Shown here piece by piece: positions 17,070-23,822 of a DNA stretch of 35,265 nt (position 1 is the stretch's first letter; the number at the start of each line of letters is the position of its first letter). Source of the stretch: an uncultured Bacteroidota bacterium. Its GTDB lineage: Bacteria; Bacteroidota; Bacteroidia; Chitinophagales; Saprospiraceae. The position numbers were made by a program, and so were the translations under genes. The stretch is from assembly GCA_937861115.1 (NCBI GenBank), contig CALMBD010000038.1, positions 1 through 35,265 of the forward strand. The letters run 5' to 3'. The notes beneath the pieces were generated by a model. It did not search any database. It was not told the origin of the DNA and saw only the letters and a program-made list of their open reading frames with translations.

Positions 17070-17145
17070 TCCGGCCGGCAGTTTTTCTCCTGTCCAATCC
17101 CCAACTGGGATACTGCAGACACATGGCAATTCGGCCAAATTTCAT

Positions 17146-17153
17146 TATCTTTG
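17146..17153 (+). promoter_or_regulatory. Promoter -7 box (TATCTTTG) for cold-shock gene
   Basis: Exact match to TAnnTTTG, 97 bases before the cold-shock start codon. The implied leader of roughly 90 bases contains a small hairpin. Confidence 0.55.
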
Positions 17154-17158
17154 TAAAT

Positions 17159-17174
17159 CTCCGTTAAATCGGAG
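17159..17174 (+). other. Leader hairpin upstream of cold-shock gene
   Basis: CTCCG, six-base loop TTAAAT, then CGGAG, located just after the predicted transcription start. Structured leaders are a known control point for cold-shock mRNAs. The stem is only five pairs, so its role is tentative. Confidence 0.35.
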
Positions 17175-17250
17175 GTTTGGGCGGATATTTTGACACCATG
17201 CGCCGTGAACCTGATTCGGAACGGGGGATTTTTTTAACTAAAATTGACAA

Positions 17251-17709
17251 ATGGCCAGATCGCAAGATTCGTTTAACAAAAAAGAAAAAGAAAAACTACG
17301 CAGAAAGAAAAAGCAGGAAAAAGTGGAGCGCCGGGAGCAGCGCAAAGTCGAAAAAGCCGAAGGCGGCGTCAAGACTTTTGAAGAGATGCTCTCTTATGTA
17401 GATGAGAACGGCCACCTCACGTCTACACCCCCCGATCCCGCCAAAAAGAAAAAGTTCAAGGCCGAAGATATCATTCTTGGTGTATCGCCAAGGGATGCTT
17501 CGCCCGAAGAGACCATACGCCAGGGCCAGGTCAAGTTTTTCAACGATGAAAAAGGCTACGGCTTTATCATCGATGCGGAAACAAAAGACAGCGTCTTTGT
17601 GCACATCAACAATCTCACCGACCCGCTCCGGGAAAACGATCGCGTGACTTTTGAAGTGGAAATGGGCCCTAAAGGCGCAAACGCGGTGAACGTTAAACTG
17701 GTGAAGTAG
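17251..17709 (+). CDS. Cold-shock-domain protein with long basic N-terminal extension
   Basis: A 152-residue protein in two parts. Residues 1-45 are a highly charged Lys/Arg/Glu helix (KEKEKLRRKKKQEKVERRE) and 46-88 a linker with another Lys patch. Residues about 89-152 are a cold-shock domain: GQVKFFNDEKGYGFI (RNP1 with the aromatic triad) and DSVFVHINNL (RNP2), ending in the strand NAVNVKLVK. The domain binds single-stranded RNA or DNA. The extension roughly doubles the normal 65-70 residue length, and this extended form occurs in Bacteroidota. It has its own promoter-like box and structured leader. Likely an RNA chaperone. Confidence 0.93.
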   Translation: MARSQDSFNKKEKEKLRRKKKQEKVERREQRKVEKAEGGVKTFEEMLSYVDENGHLTSTPPDPAKKKKFKAEDIILGVSPRDASPEETIRQGQVKFFNDEKGYGFIIDAETKDSVFVHINNLTDPLRENDRVTFEVEMGPKGANAVNVKLVK

Positions 17710-17850
17710 CGATTGGGGCTACATGCCCCGTTTCAAAACAGCATACCTTTCATTATGCCTTCCTGGTGCGGCTCATACCCGTAGCGGGATGTTTGCGTAT
17801 GTACTGTAGGCCACGGTCCATAATTGGAATGAAGCACTGAACCCTACTAA

Positions 17851-17930
17851 GGCGCCGGCTTGCTTGTTTAGTGGCAATCATGAGCGGGGCGCATTAACAT
17901 CCGCATACTGACAAACAGCAAGCAAGCCGC
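17851..17930. repeat. Imperfect inverted repeat (GGCTTGCTTG arms)
   Basis: CCGGCTTGCTTGTTT (17855-17869) is echoed in inverted form by AAACAGCAAGCAAGCCGCCGG (17913-17933). Each arm shares GGCTTGCTTG, with about 50 bases between the arms. It lies just beyond the icd stop, next to a stronger hairpin. It may be part of a small repeat element. Confidence 0.4.
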
Positions 17931-17968
17931 CGGATTTTGAAGGAGAATGACTCCGCAAAACCCGGCGG
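17927..17968. terminator. Strong hairpin after icd, possible factor-independent end
   Basis: CCGCCGGATTTTG (17927-17939) pairs with CAAAACCCGGCGG (17956-17968) at 12 of 13 positions. The loop itself contains GGAG/CTCC. It starts 29 bases past the icd stop on the minus strand. No long U run follows on either strand, so a terminator call is tentative; a repeat element is the alternative. Confidence 0.4.
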
Positions 17969-17996
17969 TACAAGAAGAAGCGATAGTGTTTGTTTT

Positions 17997-19433
17997 CTAT
18001 TGTCCCTGTCCCAGCGAAAATGCCGGCTTCCCGTCGAAGGAATAAAGGTTTTCCGTTTTGATGGTGTCGATGTTTTTGTCGATGGCCTCGGTAAGCAGGT
18101 GAACGATGTGCTGTTTGCTCATCGAGTCGCTTTCTGCCGGTTTGAACCGGCAGCGCCAGTGATCCGTGCAGAAGGTTTCGCTGAAACCTTCCGGCCAGAC
18201 CTTTATCCCCCTGTTGGTGATCATGGAGAGTTTCAGGGCATTCGTTTCGATTTGTTTCAGTTTGGCCGCCAGTTCATCGGGGTTGTCGCCGCTCCAGTGT
18301 ACGAATACGTCGACGCCCACCAGTTCCTTTTTGGAGGCCGTTTTCCTTTTGTACTTCGGCAGGTTCAGGGCTGCACTGCCGGCATAGGAAACGGATTTGA
18401 GCATGGCCGGTTTTTGCCCCAGATTGGCGATGACGGCATCGGCGAATTCATTGGTGCCGACTTTTTTCCGGCTGGTGCCTTCCTTGAAGATGTCGTAGGT
18501 GTGGATGCCGTCTTCGATGGTTTTAAGCCAGGCATTCTGGACTTTTTCAGCCACTTCCGTTTGTCCGATATGGTTCAGCATCATCACTGCGCCTTGCAAT
18601 AACCCGGAAGGATTTGCCATATTCTGGCCTGCCCTGCGCGGCGCCGATCCGTGTATGGCCTCAAACATCGCGCACTCTTCCCCGATGTTGGCCGATCCGG
18701 CCAGGCCGACCGACCCGGCGATCTGGGCCGCCACGTCGGACAGCACATCGCCGTACAGGTTGGGCATCACGATCACATCGAACGCTTCGGGCGTGTCGGC
18801 CATTTTGGCCGCGCCGATATCGATGATCCAGTGTTCGTTTTCGATTTCGGGATATTCCCTTGCAATTTCTTCAAACACCTGGTGAAACAAGCCGTCCGTT
18901 TGCTTCATGATATTGTCTTTGGTAAAGCAGGTCACCTTTTTCCGTCCGTATTGCCGGGCGTATTCAAAGGCGTAGCGGACGATCTTTTCACATCCCGGCC
19001 GGCTGATCAGTTTCAGGCACTGGATCACCTCGTCGGTCTGCTGGTGTTCGATACCGGCGTACAGGTCCTCTTCATTTTCCCGGATGATGACGATGTCCAT
19101 CTCGGGATGTTTGGTTTTTACAAAAGGATGCAGGCTGACGCAAGGGCGTACATTGGAGTACAAACCAAGGAACTTGCGCGTGGTGACGTTCAGGCTCTTG
19201 TAGCCGCCGCCCTGCGGTGTGGTGATCGGCGCTTTCAAAAATACCTTGTTCCGCCGTACTACATCCCACGACTCCCTGGCGATACCGGCAGTGTTGCCTG
19301 CCAGGTACACCTTCTCTCCTACTTCAATTTCTTCGATTTCGATTTTGGCGCCTGCGGCCATGATAATTTTGAGGGTGGCATCCATGATTTCGGGGCCGAT
19401 CCCGTCGCCTTTTGCTACTGTTATTTTTTGCAT
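17997..19433 (-). CDS. icd: Isocitrate dehydrogenase, Thermus-type long form
   Basis: A 478-residue protein from ATG 19433; the frame is open upstream to 19517, but the fold starts at MQKITVAKGDGIGPEI. It oxidises isocitrate to 2-oxoglutarate in the TCA cycle in the cytosol. Visible features of the beta-decarboxylating dehydrogenase family: the N-terminal GDGIGPE; the substrate loop SLNVTTRKFLGLYSNVRP; IIRENEEDLYAGIEH; the Lys region FTKDNIMKQTDG; the metal-binding NLYGDVLSD; and the cofactor loop HGSAPRRAGQNMANPSGLL. The C-terminal domain of about 140 residues is characteristic of the longer Thermus/Rickettsia-type enzyme. Tartrate or isopropylmalate dehydrogenases are shorter and lack this tail. 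The Arg-Arg in the cofactor loop may favour NADP, but that is inference. It is divergent from a LysR regulator 95 bases away, with GATCTTTG on the minus strand as a plausible -7 box (around 19463-19470). Confidence 0.93.
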   Translation of the reverse strand: MQKITVAKGDGIGPEIMDATLKIIMAAGAKIEIEEIEVGEKVYLAGNTAGIARESWDVVRRNKVFLKAPITTPQGGGYKSLNVTTRKFLGLYSNVRPCVSLHPFVKTKHPEMDIVIIRENEEDLYAGIEHQQTDEVIQCLKLISRPGCEKIVRYAFEYARQYGRKKVTCFTKDNIMKQTDGLFHQVFEEIAREYPEIENEHWIIDIGAAKMADTPEAFDVIVMPNLYGDVLSDVAAQIAGSVGLAGSANIGEECAMFEAIHGSAPRRAGQNMANPSGLLQGAVMMLNHIGQTEVAEKVQNAWLKTIEDGIHTYDIFKEGTSRKKVGTNEFADAVIANLGQKPAMLKSVSYAGSAALNLPKYKRKTASKKELVGVDVFVHWSGDNPDELAAKLKQIETNALKLSMITNRGIKVWPEGFSETFCTDHWRCRFKPAESDSMSKQHIVHLLTEAIDKNIDTIKTENLYSFDGKPAFSLGQGQ

Positions 19434-19496
19434 GATTCTTTTGTTTAAGTAAATTGACGGGGCAAAGATCGGAGTAGCATTACATACTTTTTTATT

Positions 19497-19504
19497 TATC
19501 TTTG
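19497..19504 (+). promoter_or_regulatory. Promoter -7 box (TATCTTTG) for LysR gene
   Basis: Exact match to TAnnTTTG, 24 bases before the LysR ATG, inside the 95-base space shared with icd. LysR proteins commonly bind in such shared spaces and control both directions. Confidence 0.55.
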
Positions 19505-19528
19505 TTATCTTAAACATAAATATTTTTT

Positions 19529-20461
19529 ATGAATTTCACGCTGCACCACCTCCAGGTCTTTCTGGAAATCACTCATACACAGAGCATTACAAAAGCCGCA
19601 GAAGCGCTTCACCTGACCCAGCCTGCCGTCTCGATCCAACTCAGAAATTTTCAGGAACAGTTTGATATTCCGCTGACGGAAGTCGTCGGCAGAAAACTTT
19701 TTATCACCGACTTTGGAAAGGAGATCGCGCTCGCCGCAGAGAAAATCCTGAATGAGGTATACCATATCAACTACAAGACCATGGCCTATAAGGGCCAGTT
19801 GACGGGCAGGCTAAAGATTTCGGTCGTATCCACCGGGAAATACGTCATGCCCTATTTTCTGACCGATTTTTTGAAAGACCAGCACGGGATTGAGTTGATG
19901 CTCGATGTGACCAATAAAGCCAAGGTGCTGGAGAGTCTGGAAAAGAACGAGGTAGACTTTTCACTGGTGTCCGTTTTGCCCGAAAACCTCAAAATCGAAA
20001 AGGTGGAACTGATGCAAAACAGGCTGTATCTGGTCGGCAACAGACAGCAACAGTTTGCCCGGAAACAATACGACAAAAGTATACTGGAAGACTTGCCGCT
20101 GATCTACCGGGAGCCGGGTTCCGGCACAAGGCATACCATGGAAAGTTATATCGAGCAAAACAACCTGCCGGTGCGAAAAAAAATGGAACTGACCTCCAAT
20201 GAAGGGGTGAAACAGGCCGTCATTGCAGGCCTGGGCTACTCCATCATGCCCCTGATCGGCATAAAAAACGAACTGACGAACGGCGACCTGCAGATCATCC
20301 CCGTGAAAGGCTTTCCGATCAAGACCGCCTGGAATTTGATCTGGTTGAAAAACAAAAACTTTTCACCCATCGCAGACGCATTTCTGAAATATGTGCAGGC
20401 AGAAAAGGACAATATTATCCGGGAGAAGTTTGAATGGTTCGACCGGTACCGGGAAGCATAA
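19529..20461 (+). CDS. LysR-family transcriptional regulator
   Basis: A 310-residue protein with the standard LysR layout. The N-terminal winged helix (1-65) shows LHHLQVFLEITHTQSITKAA and the recognition helix HLTQPAVSIQLRNFQ. The effector-binding domain (about 90-300) has two alpha/beta lobes, with LKISVVSTGKYVMP at its entry and GVKQAVIAGLGYSIMP in the hinge region. The sequence leans toward the CbbR/CysB side of the family. It sits divergent from icd, so control of icd or of a carbon-metabolism branch is the simplest guess. The inducer is unknown. Confidence 0.93.
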   Translation: MNFTLHHLQVFLEITHTQSITKAAEALHLTQPAVSIQLRNFQEQFDIPLTEVVGRKLFITDFGKEIALAAEKILNEVYHINYKTMAYKGQLTGRLKISVVSTGKYVMPYFLTDFLKDQHGIELMLDVTNKAKVLESLEKNEVDFSLVSVLPENLKIEKVELMQNRLYLVGNRQQQFARKQYDKSILEDLPLIYREPGSGTRHTMESYIEQNNLPVRKKMELTSNEGVKQAVIAGLGYSIMPLIGIKNELTNGDLQIIPVKGFPIKTAWNLIWLKNKNFSPIADAFLKYVQAEKDNIIREKFEWFDRYREA

Positions 20462-20469
20462 GCAAATAA

Positions 20470-21153
20470 TTACCCCGGGGCAATGATCCGCCCGTCTTCC
20501 ATCTCGATTACGCGGTCGGTATTGCCGGCAAAACCCTGGTCGTGCGTCACAATAAGCAGCGTCTGCCGGAATTCATCGGACAGCCGCCGGAATATATCGA
20601 ACACGATATCGCTGTTTTTCTTGTCCAGATTACCCGTCGGCTCGTCGCCCATGATAATCAGCGGGTCGTTGATCAGTGCCCTGGCAATCGCCACCCGCTG
20701 TTTTTCGCCGCCGGACAACTGGTTGGCTTTTTTCAGGGCCAGCCCGTCGATGTCGAGTGCGCGCAACCGCTCCATGGCGCGGTGCTCTACTTCATCCTCC
20801 GGGTATTTCCGGAGTTTCAGTCCGGGCAGCATGACGTTTTTCAACACGGTAAACTCATTCAGCAGGTAGTGAAACTGAAATACAAACCCGATCTTTTCAT
20901 TCCGGATACGCGCCAGTTGTGCTTCACTTTTTCCCCGCATGCTTTCGTTGTCGATATGCAGGTCGCCTTCGTAATCGGTATCCATCGTGGAGAGGATATA
21001 CAGCAGGGTGGATTTTCCACAACCGGATTTGCCGGTGACCGATACGAACTCCCCCCGGTCAACCGAAAAACTGAGGTCCTTGAGTACCTGTACCCTGACC
21101 GGGTCACTGAAATACTTGCTGACGTGGATGGACTGAAGTACGGTCTGTGCCAT
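20470..21153 (-). CDS. ABC transporter ATPase (LolD/MacB-type)
   Basis: A 227-residue single ABC module: Walker A GKSGCGKSTLL (Lys47), Q-loop FVFQFHYLL, signature LSGGEKQRVAIARAL, Walker B LIIMGDEPTGNLD and switch VTHDQGFA. The DEPTGNLD form and the sequence between Walker A and Q-loop place it with LolD/MacB/FtsE-type ATPases, which work by mechanotransmission with FtsX-like permeases. It is the last gene of a three-gene unit; its ATG follows the permease stop by two bases. The partner permease and fusion protein are immediately upstream. It probably exports a drug, lipid, lipoprotein or peptide. Confidence 0.96.
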   Translation of the reverse strand: MAQTVLQSIHVSKYFSDPVRVQVLKDLSFSVDRGEFVSVTGKSGCGKSTLLYILSTMDTDYEGDLHIDNESMRGKSEAQLARIRNEKIGFVFQFHYLLNEFTVLKNVMLPGLKLRKYPEDEVEHRAMERLRALDIDGLALKKANQLSGGEKQRVAIARALINDPLIIMGDEPTGNLDKKNSDIVFDIFRRLSDEFRQTLLIVTHDQGFAGNTDRVIEMEDGRIIAPG

Positions 21154-21155
21154 GG

Positions 21156-22415
21156 CTATTTTCCCCGTATGATAATGACCGGATCTACCTTGCTCGCTTT
21201 TCTTGCCGGGAAATATCCCGCCAGGTAGGTGGTCAGGAGCGCAAAAACGATCCCGATGACGTAAAAATACGGGTTGTAGTTTACCGGATAGGTTTTCACC
21301 GTGGGCAATGCCGCCGTATTAAAGGGAATCTGGTCGATCAGCAGGGAAAGCGAAAAACCCATCAACAGTCCCAGCAGGCCGCCCAGCAGGCCGATGCTCA
21401 GGGCAATGCCGAGAAATATCTTCCGGACATCGCCGCCCGAAAAACCGGTGGCTTTCAGGATGGCGATCGTGTCCATTTTTTCATAGATCATCATATTGAG
21501 GATGTTGTAAATGCCGAATCCGGCCACAATCAGCAACGTAACACCTACGACGTAGGAAATCAGGGTGCGGACGAAACTGCCCGTTTCAAACTGTGAGTTG
21601 GCGGTCTGGATATCCTCCGCATCGGCGCCAAAGCGTTGCGCATACTCCCGGGCAACGGCAGGCGCCATTCGGAGGTCGGTCAGTTTGACCTGGATATCGG
21701 TGATATAATTGTTCGGTTTTCCGAGCAATTTCTGCGCGGTCGCAATGGAGGCATAACTCTGCACCTTGTCCAGTTCCTGGATGCCGGACTGGAAAAAACC
21801 CACGACCTTGAGGGGCAGCCGACCGCCTTTCGAGGTTGTCACCTGCACGACATCTCCGATTTCCGCCAGGAGTTTGTCTGCCACACCTTTGCCCAGCACG
21901 ATGCTGTTGCCGACATTTTTCAGGTCGAGCGGCTCCCCCGCTGTGACGTAATCCCTGAAAAAAAACAGGTCGCTTTCGGCCACCACATCGATACCGCTGA
22001 CCGTGCCTGTGATATCAATCGTCCCGGCGTTGTACAAAACAGGAGCGATGATCTTGGGGGCAAAGCCCCGCACACGGGGATCGGCGCTGATCGCCTGCAT
22101 GATTGCGGCACTGTTATATATCTCGGGCCGGCTACCGCTCGATTTTACGGAGCGGATAAAATTGTAACTGCCCTTGAACTCGCCCGAAAGGTTGACGGGC
22201 TGGTCAAGGCTGGGCTTGATTTCGTTGAAAAGCCGGACATGCGGCGTCCGGTTCAGGATGAGGCCGTCCAGCAAATCATTCAAGCCGTTCATAAAGCCCA
22301 GCAGGGCGATAAACATGGTGATGCTGAACGTGACACCGATTGCCGCCACGAGCGACTGCCGCCAGCGCGCGAGCAAGAGTGATTTGGCGATATCTGCGAT
22401 AAGTACGTAGTTCAT
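21156..22415 (-). CDS. FtsX-like ABC transporter permease (MacB/DevC-type)
   Basis: A 419-residue membrane protein. One helix near the N-terminus (about 18-45) is followed by a large periplasmic MacB_PCD-like domain (about 50-280). Three more helices follow (about 284-310, 332-358 and 382-402), with the FtsX segment KMDTIAILKATGFSGGDVRKIF between them, and the end is basic. This is the four-helix topology of MacB/LolC/DevC permeases. Its ATG overlaps the stop codon of the fusion-protein gene (ATGA), and its own stop is two bases before the ATPase start, so the three are translationally coupled. Confidence 0.94.
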   Translation of the reverse strand: MNYVLIADIAKSLLLARWRQSLVAAIGVTFSITMFIALLGFMNGLNDLLDGLILNRTPHVRLFNEIKPSLDQPVNLSGEFKGSYNFIRSVKSSGSRPEIYNSAAIMQAISADPRVRGFAPKIIAPVLYNAGTIDITGTVSGIDVVAESDLFFFRDYVTAGEPLDLKNVGNSIVLGKGVADKLLAEIGDVVQVTTSKGGRLPLKVVGFFQSGIQELDKVQSYASIATAQKLLGKPNNYITDIQVKLTDLRMAPAVAREYAQRFGADAEDIQTANSQFETGSFVRTLISYVVGVTLLIVAGFGIYNILNMMIYEKMDTIAILKATGFSGGDVRKIFLGIALSIGLLGGLLGLLMGFSLSLLIDQIPFNTAALPTVKTYPVNYNPYFYVIGIVFALLTTYLAGYFPARKASKVDPVIIIRGK

Positions 22416-23497
22416 TGGTTGGGTTGAAGTATGGTCTCGTCTTTATTCAGACCCTCCGTTATTTCCACTTTCAGGTAATCTTTCAGCCCGGTAACGACCT
22501 TCCTTGGTTCCCTGTTTTCCATGATGACTACGGAGTCGCCGACCAGATACGAGCGGGGGATGGTCATGGCATTTTCCTTGACTCTGATCAGGATGTTGGC
22601 TTCTGTGGTCAGGTTTGGATAGAGCACCGGCGGCCTGTCGGTGAACTCGGCCTCGATGGTAAAGGTGCGGGAAACCTCATTCATGATCGGGTCGATCCGC
22701 GAGACCACGGCCTCGAACACCTGGTTTTTGTAACTGTCCAGGGTCAGCAAAACGCGCTGGCCTTTTTGAATACGCACGATGTCGTTTTCGTCGACCTGAA
22801 GTTCGGCCACAAAATCCTCCGCATCCCCGATCACCGCCAGCGGGCTTTGGGTACCGACGATTTCGCCGACTTCTCTGTCAATACTATACACACGCCCGTC
22901 AGTTTGGCTGCGGATGACATAATCCTGCGCCATATTTTTGCTGATGGCGAGCAGTTTTTTGCTTTGCGCGGCGGCGAAGTCCAGTTGCTTTTCCAGGTCC
23001 CGGTACCTGAAAACGGCAGCCTCGTAGTTGTTTACAGAAGCGGTATAGGCCAGTTCGCGTTGCTCCAGTTCAACCTTTGAACCGATCTGCTGCGCCCAAA
23101 GCCCGCGCTGTCTGACGAGCAGGATAGAATCATTGATCATCCTGCTTTTTGCCGTCTGTATCGCCCCTTGCAATTCCCGCAACCGGTCGCCGTTGGTATT
23201 CCGGTCGGCAAAATCAGCGGCCAGTTTGGCGTTCTCCGTATTCAACCGCGAAGTCTCGTTCCCGATCACAAACAAGGGATCGCCTTTTTTGACCACATCG
23301 CCTTCGCTGACCAATATTTTTTGGATCAGGCCCCCCACCGCAGCATACACCTGGTACTGGTTTTTGCTTTTGATCCTGCCCGAGGCATATACCGACTCGG
23401 ATATGTTTTCTATGACGGGTCGGGTGCCGGGAGTCGCCCTGCGGCACGCAAATACGGACATTGCGGCAAATAGAAAAAAGGTCAAATATCTCAACAT
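22412..23497 (-). CDS. Periplasmic membrane-fusion protein (MacA/HlyD-like) of ABC export system
   Basis: A 361-residue protein. A signal region ends in FACRR, and Cys18 is a plausible lipidation site. The HlyD/MacA layout follows: a first lipoyl half YQVYAAVGGLIQKILVSEGD, a long alpha-helical hairpin (about 90-190), then the second lipoyl half and beta-barrel (VIRSQTDGRVYSIDREVGEI, LAVIGDAEDFVAELQVDENDI), and a membrane-proximal domain to the end. It links the permease to an outer-membrane channel; no TolC-like gene is in the window. It is the first gene of the operon with 21156-22415 and 20470-21153. Export is inferred; the cargo is unknown. Confidence 0.93.
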   Translation of the reverse strand: MLRYLTFFLFAAMSVFACRRATPGTRPVIENISESVYASGRIKSKNQYQVYAAVGGLIQKILVSEGDVVKKGDPLFVIGNETSRLNTENAKLAADFADRNTNGDRLRELQGAIQTAKSRMINDSILLVRQRGLWAQQIGSKVELEQRELAYTASVNNYEAAVFRYRDLEKQLDFAAAQSKKLLAISKNMAQDYVIRSQTDGRVYSIDREVGEIVGTQSPLAVIGDAEDFVAELQVDENDIVRIQKGQRVLLTLDSYKNQVFEAVVSRIDPIMNEVSRTFTIEAEFTDRPPVLYPNLTTEANILIRVKENAMTIPRSYLVGDSVVIMENREPRKVVTGLKDYLKVEITEGLNKDETILQPNQ

Positions 23498-23822
23498 AGG
23501 GGAGTTTTATTCAGGTTAATTCCGGCTTACGCATCTTTAATGGATTACCCGGGCATATCATTCCGGTTTTCAATCTGCCAAATAACCCAGGAAATTTTAC
23601 AAAACAAAATAAATTTTGATTCCGGCTTTGTTTAAACAATATGGGGATTGACACGTTCCCTGCACACTCCCGGGCGCTTGTTTGATTTCAAGCAGCACTG
23701 CCGCCTGAATTTCCTGTTTTAGAGTTTACACACAAGCCTTTTGGTCGAAAAAGTATGGCATGCAGACCGCGCCCGTCTACTTTTCGGTTTTCGAAATAAT
23801 GTACCATCACACACCATTCAAC
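23498..23822. promoter_or_regulatory. Divergent intergenic region with 12-bp palindrome
   Basis: These 325 bases separate the export operon (left) from the TonB-type gene (right). I see no gene and no full TAnnTTTG box. The main feature is a perfect palindrome TTGTTTAAACAA at 23628-23639, next to AT-rich DNA, which could be an operator for either side. An open frame in phase with the TonB-type gene extends back to 23760 but carries no signal peptide or domain. Confidence 0.4.

Noticed and set aside
17710-17996. tRNA or small RNA gene between cold-shock and icd
   Set aside because: No cloverleaf or CCA end; only the inverted repeats listed were found.
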